The notes: generated by a model from the letters alone, not told the origin. A stretch of 64,000 nt of DNA from Arthrobacter cavernae (GCF_017368795.1 NZ_JAFNLL010000007.1:124001-188000); one strand, 5' to 3'; counted from the first letter of the stretch, positions 49,010-58,235 are shown. Numbers and translations: made by a program.

Positions 49010-50350
49010 CTAAACCGTCGCCTTTTCCGTGGCCTTCATCTCCGGCGGTGCCGCCTTGAATCCGCGCGTGATCAGGGCCAGGACCACCACGCCCAGCACC
49101 AGCCAGGACACTCCCAGCGTAATTGCGTTGACGTCCAGCTGTGAGAGCAGGTAGGCGCAGATGATGGCTCCGATCACCGGGACCACCACGTAGGACACGG
49201 CGTTCAGCTGGTGCCCGGCACGGCGCTGGCGGACGTAGTGGAAAACCACTGAGGCATTGACCAAGGTGAAGGCGGTGAAGGCGCCGAAGTTGATGAACGA
49301 GGTGGAGGTGGCCACGTCCAGGAAAATCGCGATCAGGCCGACGATGCCGGTGACGATGAGGCTGACCACCGGGGTGTGGAACTTCGCGCTGAGCCGGCCG
49401 AAGAGTGCCTTGGGCAGAACGGAGTCACGGCCCATGGCGTACAGCAGCCGGGAGCTGCTGGCCTGCGCGGCGAGGCCGGAAGCGAACTGCGCCACCACCA
49501 GTCCGGCGAGGAAGACCGCACCGAACAGCTGCCCGCCGATCTGCAATGCGATGGAGCTGGCCGCGGAGGCCGAGTCCTCAAACACTCCGCCGGGGTGGAC
49601 CAGCTGGGTCACGTAGGACACGGTCACGAAGATGCCGCCGCCGATCAGGGCGATGAGCATGATGGCGCGGGGCATGTTCTTGCGCGGCTCAATGGTCTCC
49701 TCGGTGAGGGTGGTGACGGCGTCGAACCCGAGGAACGAGTACGCGGCGATGGCGGCACCGGCGGAGATGGTGGCGAAGCTGGAGGTGTCGTTGAAGAACG
49801 GCTGCGTGCTGGCCAAGCCGCCGACGCCCGAAGTGGACACCACGTTGCCGATGGACAGCGCCACAAAGAACACGATGACCAGCAGCTGGAACGCCATCAG
49901 CACGTAGTTGGCCTTGTCCGCCACCTTGATGCCCAGGATGTTCAGCAGCGTGGTGATGACGATGAAGCCCACGATCCAGACCCCGACGGGGATTCCGGGG
50001 AACTGCGCGGTTAGGTAGGAACCGCCGATGAGCCAGATCACCATGGGCAGGAAGAGGTAGTCCAGCAGGATGGCCCAGCCCACGAGGAACCCGACCCTCG
50101 GATCAATGGAACGGCGGACGTAGGTGTAGGCGGAACCGGCCACGGGATACGCGATGGCCATCCGGCCGTAGCTGTGGGCCGTGAACAGCATGGCGACGAG
50201 TGCCACCAGGTACGCGGCCGGCGATGCCCCGCCGGTGGCTTCGGCGATGATGCCGAAGATTCCCAGGACGATCAGCGGGGTCAGGTACGCCAGGCCGAAC
50301 AGGACCAGGGAGGGCAGCTTCAGCGTGCGGGTGAGGGTGGGTGTTGTCAC
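49010..50350 (-). CDS. APC-family amino acid/amine permease
   Basis: 446 residues, twelve membrane helices. LVLFGLAYLTPLIVLGIFGI in helix 1 and SSFATISAGAAIAAYSFLGF with DAVTTLTEETIEPRKNMP in the middle are APC-superfamily features. The GntR regulator and two amidase genes around it suggest import of an amide, polyamine or amino acid that the amidases then cleave. GTG start with AAGGAAAA upstream; nine bases after the second amidase gene. Confidence 0.87.
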   Translation of the reverse strand: MTTPTLTRTLKLPSLVLFGLAYLTPLIVLGIFGIIAEATGGASPAAYLVALVAMLFTAHSYGRMAIAYPVAGSAYTYVRRSIDPRVGFLVGWAILLDYLFLPMVIWLIGGSYLTAQFPGIPVGVWIVGFIVITTLLNILGIKVADKANYVLMAFQLLVIVFFVALSIGNVVSTSGVGGLASTQPFFNDTSSFATISAGAAIAAYSFLGFDAVTTLTEETIEPRKNMPRAIMLIALIGGGIFVTVSYVTQLVHPGGVFEDSASAASSIALQIGGQLFGAVFLAGLVVAQFASGLAAQASSSRLLYAMGRDSVLPKALFGRLSAKFHTPVVSLIVTGIVGLIAIFLDVATSTSFINFGAFTAFTLVNASVVFHYVRQRRAGHQLNAVSYVVVPVIGAIICAYLLSQLDVNAITLGVSWLVLGVVVLALITRGFKAAPPEMKATEKATV

Positions 50351-50359
50351 AAGTTTTCC

Positions 50360-51238
50360 TTAGGCTTTGAAGGACTGGGGAGCCCAGGTGGCCGGGCTGA
50401 TCCGGCCCTGGTAAACAGGCAGTTCGACGGCGTCCTCGCCGTCTCGGAACTGGGACCAGGGGCGGTTGAGGTTTTCGGTGCCGTGCGTTCTGACGTGCTC
50501 GACGGCGGCAAGGTCCAGTTCCGCCGTGAGCAGCACCGGAGCGTCGTCGTCGGCCTCGGCCAAGGTGTTGCCCTCGGGGTCGACGATGATGCTCAGGCCC
50601 TTGCCGGTGGGGCCGGCGCAGTTGACGCTGACCACGAAGACCTGGTTCACGATGGCGTTGGCCTTGGCGAGCACCAGTTCCTGGCGGCGGTCCGGCGTCG
50701 TGGTTTTGACGACGTTGAGGATGACCTCGGCACCCATCCAGGCGAGTTGGCGGGACACCTCCGGGAACCACGCGTCGTAGCAGATGTTCAGGCCCACCCT
50801 GCCGACGCCAGCCAGGTCCACGGTGGTGAACCGGTCGCCGGGGTCGTAGGGCTCGAACGGGCGCCAGGGGAAGACCTTCCGGTAATAGCCGGCAAGCTCC
50901 CCTCCCGGGGACAGGACCAGTTGGGTGTTGAAGAGCTGCCCTTCGGGGCCGCGCTCGCACACGCTGCCCGGCACCAGCCAGATGCCCAGGTCCGCGGCAA
51001 GCCGCCGGAGCTCCTTGACGCGGGGTCCGTCCAGCGGCTCGGCAGAAGCCTGGAGCACTTCCGTGCGTTGCTGGTCGGGATCGGAATCCCCGAACAGGTG
51101 CAGCTCCGGAAAGACCACGAGCCTGCTGTGGGGATGGACGGCGAGGGCGGCAGTGACCTCGTCTGCAAAGGCCGAGACGGGTTCGCCGATGAGCCGGGGC
51201 CGGGCCTGGGCGGCGATGAGGGGAAGGGTGCGTTGCAT
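50360..51238 (-). CDS. Nitrilase-superfamily carbon-nitrogen hydrolase 2
   Basis: 292 residues; triad in LVVFPELHLFGD (near 43), YYRKVFPWRPFEP (near 118) and GLNICYDAWFPEVSR (near 152). Distinct from the first amidase in sequence and in lacking its RFPE form. It hydrolyses a non-peptide C-N bond, such as an amide or N-carbamoyl group. First gene of a leftward operon with the permease (and probably amidase 1), facing the GntR gene across a shared operator. Confidence 0.86.
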   Translation of the reverse strand: MQRTLPLIAAQARPRLIGEPVSAFADEVTAALAVHPHSRLVVFPELHLFGDSDPDQQRTEVLQASAEPLDGPRVKELRRLAADLGIWLVPGSVCERGPEGQLFNTQLVLSPGGELAGYYRKVFPWRPFEPYDPGDRFTTVDLAGVGRVGLNICYDAWFPEVSRQLAWMGAEVILNVVKTTTPDRRQELVLAKANAIVNQVFVVSVNCAGPTGKGLSIIVDPEGNTLAEADDDAPVLLTAELDLAAVEHVRTHGTENLNRPWSQFRDGEDAVELPVYQGRISPATWAPQSFKA

Positions 51239-51273
51239 GGTTTCTCCACGTTGGGGATGTGATCTGCACTATA

Positions 51274-51292
51274 TTAGATCAGATTGATCCAA
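51274..51292. promoter_or_regulatory. GntR operator between the amidase operon and its regulator
   Basis: Inverted repeat TTAGATCA-gat-TGATCCAA, 7 of 8 arm positions matching, in a 72-base divergent intergenic region and 18 bases before the regulator's ATG. A TATATT-like -10 overlaps its left edge. Confidence 0.6.
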
Positions 51293-51310
51293 TTGTGGGA
51301 AGAGGCGGTT

Positions 51311-52084
51311 ATGGGCCGTAAAGTAGCGGATATGACCCGTCAGTTGGAGAACACCGCGGACGCTTCGCCGATCGGCGCCGGCAGGCTGGCCGGCATCGAC
51401 CGCCGAAGTGCCATCGATGCCGTCCGACTGCGGATCGGCATGGCGATTTCGTTGGGGTTGCTGAAACCCGGCGAGCGCTTGCCCGACCAGGAGGACGTGG
51501 CCCTGGGCCTGTCCGTCAGCCCGATCACCGCCCGCCGCGCGCTGGCGAGCCTGGCGGAACAGGGCGTGGTGGTCCGCCGCCGCGGCCGGGGCGGCGGAAC
51601 GTTCGTGGCCGATGAGCCCCCGCGGAGCGTGCTGGCCGAGCTCTCGGCATCGCCGGCGGAATCCCGGGCAGTGAACCGGCTGGTGGACCGGAGGCTGCTC
51701 TTCGAATGCGCCGTGACGCACTACGCGGCGATCAACGCCACGGCTGAACAGCTGGATGAGCTCGACCGGCTGACCCGTGACATGGCCGAATCCACGGACT
51801 GGTCCGACTACCACCAGGCCGACGAGCAGTTCCACCAGCTGGTGGGCACGGCGTCGGGGCTGGGTACCGCGGTGGAGGCGTACCACGAGACGCTGGCAGA
51901 GCTCTACGCCTACTTCATCCCCTACCCGATCGAGCTGCTGCACAAATCAAACTGCGACCACGTCGCGCTCGTGGCAGCCCTGCGCGCCGGCGACGGCGTC
52001 GAAGCAGTGGAGATCTCCCGCAAGCACGTGGACATCCTTCATCGGACCATGTTCATGGGCCTGACGGAGGGCGGAGCCGCCTAG
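51311..52084 (+). CDS. GntR-family regulator, FCD type
   Basis: 257 residues from an ATG at 51311 (GAGGCGG upstream); an ATG at 51332 is an alternative. Winged helix LPDQEDVALGLSVSPITARR followed by ALASLAEQGVVVRRRGRGGG, then a helical FCD domain (DYHQADEQFHQLVGTASGLG). It is divergent from the amidase-permease operon and probably represses it through the 19-bp operator at 51274-51292. Confidence 0.84.
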   Translation: MGRKVADMTRQLENTADASPIGAGRLAGIDRRSAIDAVRLRIGMAISLGLLKPGERLPDQEDVALGLSVSPITARRALASLAEQGVVVRRRGRGGGTFVADEPPRSVLAELSASPAESRAVNRLVDRRLLFECAVTHYAAINATAEQLDELDRLTRDMAESTDWSDYHQADEQFHQLVGTASGLGTAVEAYHETLAELYAYFIPYPIELLHKSNCDHVALVAALRAGDGVEAVEISRKHVDILHRTMFMGLTEGGAA

Positions 52085-52385
52085 CGGGAGTTCCGGGCTA
52101 TCGCAGGGGCAGTGGTCCAGCGGTCGGCTGCCTCGGGGCTGTCATACGGATCTTAAGATTACGCCGCCCGTGCCGGCCGACTCCGGGTTTGCTGTTGTTT
52201 ACATATGTTTTACTCGTGTGATCTTGCGGGCCCTTACGGTCCCGGGCGAGACTCTTACCACTTGATGAATTGATCAATTGCGATCGTACGACCAAACCAG
52301 CGGGAACGGAACGCAGTGATGCGTTCCCTCCGGCTCCGTGGCAAGGACGCCGGCGGAGAGGAACCCGCAGACCGGGAGGATTGTC
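52085..52385. other. 301-base AT-richer intergenic region
   Basis: No gene seen. It contains a perfect 12-bp palindrome AATTGATCAATT at 52268-52279 and a stretch with unusual runs of T and A for this genome (52180-52215). The palindrome shares TGATC with the nearby GntR operator. Confidence 0.45.
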
Positions 52386-52721
52386 ATGGCAGGCATGTTT
52401 GAACTTTTCGTTGACGCGGAGGCGTATTTCAGGTTCCGTCTGACGGCCCCGGATGGAACCGTGATGGCCGTTTCGAAGGCATTTGACGACAAGCCGGCAG
52501 CTGTCGCCGGCATTACGGCCGTGCGTGAGTACGCCGGCATGGGACTGATCACCGACCTGTGCCCGGCGGCCACGCGGTCAAAGCCTCCGGCTGCGGCGGC
52601 GCATCCGCATTCCGTCCCCCCGACCCGTCAAGACCAGCGCATCCCGGCCGGCGATCTTCACGCCCGGGCCAGGGCAGTCCGCCGGGCGGCCCACGGCGCA
52701 GGGTGGGCCGGCGCAGCCTGA
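52386..52721 (+). CDS. YegP-like (DUF1508) protein with an altered C-terminus
   Basis: 111 residues from an ATG at 52386 (GGGAGGA upstream). Residues 1-60 are one DUF1508 repeat: [40 protein letters not shown], then a short tail. From about residue 65 the sequence is proline/arginine-rich and overlaps the IS630 remnant in another frame, so the native end was probably replaced by the insertion. Function of the family unknown; it is often stress-linked. Confidence 0.65.
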   Translation: MAGMFELFVDAEAYFRFRLTAPDGTVMAVSKAFDDKPAAVAGITAVREYAGMGLITDLCPAATRSKPPAAAAHPHSVPPTRQDQRIPAGDLHARARAVRRAAHGAGWAGAA

Positions 52722-53095
52722 GCCTTCTGGCAAGTATGCCGGTGCGGCTGGAGCAACCACGTGGCTTCAGCCGTGAATCGGTCGCGGCCGAGCTGCGGGT
52801 GTCGCCGGCCACGGTAAACAAGTGGCGGCGGGGCTTCGTGGCCTCGCTGCTGGACGGACTGGCCGACGAGGAGCGGCCGGGCCGTCCGCCCTCGATTCTG
52901 CTGGACAGGGCCGAGGAGGTGATCACGGCGACGCTGGAGGAAAACCCGGCGGATGCCACGCACTGGTCGCGGGCCTCGATGGCCGCGAAGTCGGGGCTGT
53001 CGAAGTCGACGATCGGGCGGATCTGGCGCAGCTCCGGGCTCAAGCCGCACGTGGAGGACTACTTGAAGCTCTCCACCGCCCCGCAGTTTGTGGAC
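52690..53095 (+). mobile_element. IS630-family transposase remnant
   Basis: In one frame the segment encodes [60 protein letters not shown] and [20 protein letters not shown], the N-terminal DNA-binding half of IS630 transposases. It ends at FVDK, just before the DDE catalytic domain, which is missing. The true start is not visible, terminal repeats were not found, and the frame then runs into unrelated sequence. Confidence 0.75.
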
Positions 53096-53409
53096 AAGAG
53101 GAAATCCTCGACTCCATCGCAAAATATGCCTCACGAATTTCCGGCGCAGGACACTAGCCAAGCCTGCGGATGGCTGGCTAGTCTGGACGGAGCCGCCGGC
53201 GCGGCGCCTTGGCACCAGCCAGGCGCACGGCCGGCCTTTGACGCAGGGAGGTGGACCTGATGACTGCAATGCACCTGCGCGCCCCGCACACACATGCGCG
53301 GCGCCCTCATCACACCACCCTTCCTGCCCAGGCACCCGCCCGCTGAAACCTGACGTTCACAGGCAAGAGTTTCACCCCACGTGCCCCGGGCCTCTCCAGA
53401 GGTATCGAC
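53096..53409. other. 314-base region between the IS remnant and rsgA
   Basis: Holds a short inverted repeat (CTAGCC near 53155, GGCTAG near 53177), a -10-like TAGTCT, and one small frame with a strong ribosome site at 53260-53346 (separate entry). Otherwise nothing recognisable. Confidence 0.45.
53260..53346 (+). CDS. Possible 28-residue histidine-rich leader peptide
   Basis: ATG at 53260 with GGGAGGTG four to five bases upstream; the product MTAMHLRAPHTHARRPHHTT plus LPAQAPAR has six histidines and five arginines. It ends 63 bases before rsgA. It could be a regulatory leader peptide, or a chance frame in GC-rich DNA; only the ribosome site and histidine content support it. Confidence 0.3.
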   Translation: MTAMHLRAPHTHARRPHHTTLPAQAPAR

Positions 53410-54624
53410 GTGAAAATCATCCCCGGGCCATCGGCCCTGTCTTCAACCATCTCTCCAAACGGCAACACTTCAACTGATTCCCTTGGCGGTCCGACTTCCC
53501 TGGACGGCCCGGCCGCCTACGGATTCACGGACGCCACGGCTGCCTACTTCCGTGCCAACCCGGCGCCGGGTCCGCAGCCGCCAGGCGGTGTTTCGCCCGG
53601 ACGCGTGGTCCGCCTGGACCGGAACCGTGTGCTCGTCGCCTCGGCGTCGGGCCTGCTCCACCTGCCCTATCCGGCGGACGGCGAGGTGGCGGCCACAGGT
53701 GACTGGGTGTGGCTCGGCCACGACCGGGTGGGCGAACCGGCCATCACCGCGGTCCTGCCGCGCCAATCGGCCCTGAGCCGCAAACGCGCCTTCGAGCACT
53801 CCTCCGAGGAACAGGTGCTGGGCGCCAACATCGACATCGTGGGCGTGGTGGTCCCCGTGGACCGTCCCCTCACGCACAACCGCCTGGAACGGACCCTCGT
53901 TGCCGCCTGGGATTCCGGCGCCACACCCCTGGTGGTCATCACCAAGGCCGACCTCGCCGGAATAGCGGACGACGTCGTCGGGGAAGTCATGCTGCAATCC
54001 GCCGGAGTGGAGGTGGTCACCACCTCGGCGGAACAAGGGGACGGACTGGACGAGCTGCTGCGGCACGTTCCCCGCGGCGGAACCCTGGTGCTGCTCGGGC
54101 CCTCGGGGGCCGGCAAGTCCACCCTGATCAACGCCCTCGCAGGCCGTGAAATCCAGGAAACCGGCGCCGTGCGCGCAGGCGACGGCAAAGGCCGCCACAC
54201 CACCACCTCACGGGAGCTCGTGCCCTTGCCGGGCGGGGTAGTGCTGATGGACACCCCCGGGGTGCGCGGCTTCGGGCTGTTCGACGCCGAAAGCGGCATG
54301 GACGAAATGTTCAACGACCTGGAGGAGCTCTTCGCCCGGTGCCGCTTCGCGGACTGCGGCCACGGGCAGGAACCGGGCTGTGCGGTGCAGGCCGCGCTCG
54401 CCGAGGACGTGCTGGATGTCCGGCGTTGGAACAGCTACCTGAAACTGCAGCGCGAACTTGCCGCCCTCAACCGGCGCCACGACGCGGCTGCCCGGCGCGC
54501 TTACCAGCGGGAATGGCACCAGAAGGTGGCGGTGGCCGGCCAAGGACAGCGGGCCGCAGAGCGCTACCGCCATGATCAGGCGGAGGAACGTTCCGAGAGA
54601 AGCAGCAAGCGCCGGAAACGCTGA
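53410..54624 (+). CDS. rsgA: Ribosome small-subunit GTPase RsgA
   Basis: 404 residues. OB-fold domain (residues 60-125), then the circularly permuted GTPase with ITKAD (G4) before the P-loop GPSGAGKST (near 235) and DTPGVRG (G3, near 285). A zinc-binding tail has CRFADCGHGQEPGCAV. It assists late maturation of the 30S subunit. The GTG at 53410 gives an N-terminal extension of about 45 residues relative to the core; a later start is possible. The C-terminal basic coiled region ends in KRRKR. Confidence 0.92.
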   Translation: MKIIPGPSALSSTISPNGNTSTDSLGGPTSLDGPAAYGFTDATAAYFRANPAPGPQPPGGVSPGRVVRLDRNRVLVASASGLLHLPYPADGEVAATGDWVWLGHDRVGEPAITAVLPRQSALSRKRAFEHSSEEQVLGANIDIVGVVVPVDRPLTHNRLERTLVAAWDSGATPLVVITKADLAGIADDVVGEVMLQSAGVEVVTTSAEQGDGLDELLRHVPRGGTLVLLGPSGAGKSTLINALAGREIQETGAVRAGDGKGRHTTTSRELVPLPGGVVLMDTPGVRGFGLFDAESGMDEMFNDLEELFARCRFADCGHGQEPGCAVQAALAEDVLDVRRWNSYLKLQRELAALNRRHDAAARRAYQREWHQKVAVAGQGQRAAERYRHDQAEERSERSSKRRKR

Positions 54625-54782
54625 ACATTGCCGTTTCATTGCGGTATCCGTGGCTTCACTGACATCGTTCGTGGGGCTGGCTACGCTGGGTGAAGGTCAG
54701 CTTTACAGCCGAAAATCAGAGTGCCTATGATCATTTGGCTCTACCGTTTGATGTTGCCGCCAACAGATAGGTAAGCCCGGGA
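54625..54782 (+). promoter_or_regulatory. Upstream region of the osmolyte importer operon
   Basis: 158 bases, AT-richer than the flanks, between rsgA and the ABC operon. No clear -35/-10 pair was fixed. GGTAAGCCCGGGA precedes the first ATG. Osmotic induction would be expected of such an operon, but no signal for it can be read. Confidence 0.35.
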
Positions 54783-55877
54783 ATGGCTGAAGCCATGATT
54801 GTGTTCGAGAACGTGACCAAGCGGTACCAGGGCGGCCAGCCTGCTGTGGATGCGCTCAGCATGTCCATCGACAAGGGCGCCATCACGGTATTCGTGGGCC
54901 CTTCAGGCTGCGGCAAGACCACCTCGCTGCGCATGATCAACCGCATGGTGGAGCCCAGTTCAGGCACCATCACCGTCGCCGGCCGGAACGTGTCCCAGGA
55001 ACCCGCGGCCCGGCTGCGCCGCTCCATGGGCTACGTCATGCAGTCGTCGGGCCTCATGCCGCACCGCTCGGTGCTGGACAACATCGCCACGGTGCCCCGG
55101 CTCAACGGCGTCCCCAAGGCAGCGGCGCGCAAGCGCGCGGCGGAACTGCTCGACGTCGTCGGGCTGGCCCCCGTGCTCGGCAAGCGGTACCCGTCCCAAC
55201 TGTCCGGCGGCCAACAGCAAAGGGTGGGGGTGGCGCGCGCCCTGGCGGCCGATCCCCCCGTGCTGCTCATGGACGAACCGTTCAGCGCCGTGGATCCCGT
55301 GGTGCGCGACGAACTCCAGCAGGAGCTGCTTCGGCTGCAACGGGAACTGGCCAAGACCATTGTGTTTGTCACCCATGACATCGATGAAGCCACGGTCCTG
55401 GGGGACAAAGTGGCGGTCTTCGCGGTGGGGGGCAAGCTGGCGCAGTACGCCGCCCCCGAGGAGATCCTGCGCGCACCGGCCAACGACTTCGTGGCCTCGT
55501 TCGTGGGGCGGGACCGCGGCTTCCGGCACCTCGCGTTCAACGCGGCCGACGCCGTGCGCCTGCATCCGGTGAAGATGGTCCAGTCAGCCGAGCGGACCGT
55601 TGCGGACGGCGGCCCGGGGGAGTGGGCGCTCGTGGTGGATGCGGACGGCCGTCCCCTCGGCTGGTCCTCGCCCCGTGACGGCACCGGCTTGGTCCCCGGA
55701 GGTTCCCTGTTCCACCGCGGCGACACCCTGCGGCGTGCCCTCGACGCCGCCCTGTCCTCGCCGTCCGGGCTGGGCGTGGCCGTGGACGACGACGGCAGGG
55801 TGGCCGGCGTGCTGAAGGCCGCTGAAGTCCTTGCCCTCATCGAGGAAACCCGGCAAAACAGGGAGGAGCGCCCCTGA
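54783..55877 (+). CDS. OpuC-type glycine betaine/choline ABC transporter, ATP-binding subunit
   Basis: 364 residues. Walker A GPSGCGKTTSLRMIN (near 40), the stretch YVMQSSGLMPHRSVLDNIAT (Q loop), signature LSGGQQQRVGVARAL (near 140) and Walker B VLLMDEPFSAVDPVVRD (near 160). The C-terminal 100 residues (GLGVAVDDDGRVAGVLKAAE) are a partial CBS-like regulatory tail as in OpuCA/OpuAA. Energises uptake of quaternary ammonium osmolytes. Its stop overlaps the next start (TGATG). Confidence 0.9.
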   Translation: MAEAMIVFENVTKRYQGGQPAVDALSMSIDKGAITVFVGPSGCGKTTSLRMINRMVEPSSGTITVAGRNVSQEPAARLRRSMGYVMQSSGLMPHRSVLDNIATVPRLNGVPKAAARKRAAELLDVVGLAPVLGKRYPSQLSGGQQQRVGVARALAADPPVLLMDEPFSAVDPVVRDELQQELLRLQRELAKTIVFVTHDIDEATVLGDKVAVFAVGGKLAQYAAPEEILRAPANDFVASFVGRDRGFRHLAFNAADAVRLHPVKMVQSAERTVADGGPGEWALVVDADGRPLGWSSPRDGTGLVPGGSLFHRGDTLRRALDAALSSPSGLGVAVDDDGRVAGVLKAAEVLALIEETRQNREERP

Positions 55878-56539
55878 TGGGCTGGTTCCTGGCGAACAGC
55901 GGGCACGTCTTCGATCTCGCGGGCCAGCACCTGGTGCTGGCCATTTTGCCGATGGTCTTCGGGCTGCTGATCTCCATTCCGCTGGCGCAGTTCGCGCGGC
56001 AAAACAGCACCTTGCGCTCGGTGGTGGTGACGGCCACGTCACTGCTCTACACGATTCCCTCGCTGGCGCTATTCATCATCCTGCCCTCCATCCTGGCCAC
56101 CCGGATCCTTGACCCCCTGAATGTGGTGGTTGCCCTGACCATCTATGCGGTGGCGTTGCTGGTGCGGGCCGCCCTGGATGCCTTCGATTCCGTGGATGAT
56201 GACCTCCGCCAGGCAGCCGTAGCCATGGGCTACAAGCCTGCTGCGCGTTTTGTCCAGATTGATCTGCCGCTGTCATTGCCGGTGCTGTTCGCAGGCTTGC
56301 GAGTGGTGTCGGTCAGCAATATCTCGCTCGTCAGCGTCGCCGCCCTGCTGGGCATCGGCAACCTCGGAATGCTGTTCACGTCCGGACTCCAGAGAGACTT
56401 TGTCACCGAGGTGGTGGTGGGGATCATCGCCATTCTGGTCCTTGCCGTGGTCATGGACGCGGTCCTGGTGTTGCTCGAACGTCTCCTGACCCCCTGGTCG
56501 CGGGCTTCCACGAAACCGGCAGGGGGTGCTTCCGCATGA
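55877..56539 (+). CDS. OpuC-type ABC transporter permease 1
   Basis: 220 residues, five to six membrane helices. The ABC coupling loop reads AAVAMGYKPAARFVQIDLP (near 112). The N terminus places it with the OpuCB group of permeases that act with a partner permease. Start and stop overlap the flanking genes, so it is translationally coupled on both sides. Confidence 0.88.
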   Translation: MGWFLANSGHVFDLAGQHLVLAILPMVFGLLISIPLAQFARQNSTLRSVVVTATSLLYTIPSLALFIILPSILATRILDPLNVVVALTIYAVALLVRAALDAFDSVDDDLRQAAVAMGYKPAARFVQIDLPLSLPVLFAGLRVVSVSNISLVSVAALLGIGNLGMLFTSGLQRDFVTEVVVGIIAILVLAVVMDAVLVLLERLLTPWSRASTKPAGGASA

Positions 56540-57282
56540 GCAACATTTTCACGGACACCTTCGCCTGGCTGGCCGACCCCCAACAATGGTCCGGCAGCAG
56601 CGGCATCGCGGTGCGGCTGGCTGAGCACCTGCAGTACACGGCTCTCGTCATGCTGATTGCGAGCGCCATTGCCGTGCCCATCGGCCTCTACGTCGGCCAC
56701 ACGGGCCGCGGGCGGGTGGCCGTCGTGGCCGTTGCAGGGGCCCTCCGCGCCTTGCCCACCCTCGGCCTGCTCACGCTGTTTGTACTGCTTGCAGGGATCG
56801 GACTCATGCCGCCAGTCTGGGCCCTGGTGATTCTCACGGTACCGCCACTGCTGGCCGGCACCTACGCCGGGGTCTCCAGCGTGGACCGGAACGTGGTTGA
56901 TGCCGCGCGGGCCATGGGCATGACCGAGCTCCAGGTGCTGTTCCGGGCCGAGGTCCCCAACGGGCTGCAGGTCATGTCCGGCGGGTTCAGGACCGGCATT
57001 CTCCAGGTCATCGCCACCGTCTCCGTGGTGGCCTACATCAATCTGGGCGGACTGGGCCGGTACCTCTTCGACGGCCTGGTGCTCTCGGACTTTCCCCAGA
57101 TGCTGGGCGGTTCGCTGCTCATCGCAGGGCTGGCGATCGCCGTCGACCTCATCCTTGCCCTTTTCCAGAGGCTGTTCCTCTCGCCGGGAGCCTCTGCCAA
57201 GCCGGACCGCAGCCAGCCGGCTGCGGTTGATCTCACAGACCCCGTGACTGCGGAGGCTGTTGTTCAAGGAGGTACGTCATGA
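56536..57282 (+). CDS. OpuC-type ABC transporter permease 2
   Basis: 248 residues with about six helices and the coupling loop VVDAARAMGMTELQVLFRAE near 125. Pairs with the first permease to form the membrane channel. ATGA overlaps at both ends keep the four subunits in one coupled operon. The C-terminal tail past residue 215 is polar and variable. Confidence 0.88.
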   Translation: MSNIFTDTFAWLADPQQWSGSSGIAVRLAEHLQYTALVMLIASAIAVPIGLYVGHTGRGRVAVVAVAGALRALPTLGLLTLFVLLAGIGLMPPVWALVILTVPPLLAGTYAGVSSVDRNVVDAARAMGMTELQVLFRAEVPNGLQVMSGGFRTGILQVIATVSVVAYINLGGLGRYLFDGLVLSDFPQMLGGSLLIAGLAIAVDLILALFQRLFLSPGASAKPDRSQPAAVDLTDPVTAEAVVQGGTS

Positions 57283-58235
57283 AGGAAAACCACCACAGAA
57301 TCCTGGGCAGGCGCGCATTCGGCGGCATCGCCGCCGGCGTCGGCCTGGCCATCGCACTGACCGCTTGCGGCGGAGCATCGGATCCGCTGGGAACCGCCCC
57401 CGCCACGGGCGGTACGGCCACAGGATCAGCACTGGTGATTGGTTCTGCCGACTTTCCCGAAAGCCAGATCCTCGCCGAGGTCTACGCCGGAGCCCTGAAC
57501 TCCGCCGGCGTCACGGCCAGCACCAAACCGAACATCGGTTCCCGCGAGGTCTACTTCAAGGCTGTCCAGGACGGCTCCGTGGACATCATCCCCGATTACA
57601 GCGGCAACCTCCTTCTTCACGTGAACAAGGACGCCGCGGAGGTCTCGGCCGAGGACATTTTCAAGGCGCTCCCAGGCAAGCTTCCGGAAGGCCTCGCCGT
57701 GCTGGAGCCTTCCAAGGCCGAGAACAAAGACGCCATGGTGGTCACCAAGGCCACCGCGGAGAAGTACCAGCTGAAGTCCATCGAGGATCTGGCCAAGGTG
57801 TGCAGTGAGCTTGTGGTCGGCGCCCCGGCGACGTTCGCCGAGCGTGCCTACGGACTGCCGGGTCTGAAGAAGAACTACAACTGCGTCCCCAAGAAGCTGG
57901 AACCGTTTAGCGACGGCGGCGGCCCCCTCACGGTCAAGGCGCTGCTGACGGATCAGGTCCAGGTTGCGGACATCTACACCACCACTCCGGCGATTGCGGA
58001 CAACGACCTCGTGGTCCTGCCGGACCCGAAGAACAACTTCATCGCCCAGCAGGTCCTCCCGCTGTACAGCAAGGCCAAGATGACGGACAAGGCCCGTGAT
58101 GCGCTCAATAACGTGTCCAGGATCCTCACCACCGAGGACCTCATCAACCTCAACCGTGCCGTCAGCGGCGACCAGAAGCAGAACCCCAAGGACGCAGCAG
58201 CCGCGTGGCTGAAGGACAAAGGGATCGTGAAGTAG
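57279..58235 (+). CDS. OpuC-type ABC transporter substrate-binding lipoprotein
   Basis: 318 residues. Signal peptide MKENHHRILGRRAFGGIAAG, then the lipobox LTAC with lipidated Cys near residue 29. The mature OpuAC/ProX-like fold has IGSADFPESQILAEVYAGAL, DIIPDYSGNLLLH and IYTTTPAIADNDLVVLPDP. Captures glycine betaine, choline or related osmolytes outside the membrane. Last gene of the operon, followed by a terminator hairpin at 58257-58296. Confidence 0.9.
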   Translation: MKENHHRILGRRAFGGIAAGVGLAIALTACGGASDPLGTAPATGGTATGSALVIGSADFPESQILAEVYAGALNSAGVTASTKPNIGSREVYFKAVQDGSVDIIPDYSGNLLLHVNKDAAEVSAEDIFKALPGKLPEGLAVLEPSKAENKDAMVVTKATAEKYQLKSIEDLAKVCSELVVGAPATFAERAYGLPGLKKNYNCVPKKLEPFSDGGGPLTVKALLTDQVQVADIYTTTPAIADNDLVVLPDPKNNFIAQQVLPLYSKAKMTDKARDALNNVSRILTTEDLINLNRAVSGDQKQNPKDAAAAWLKDKGIVK

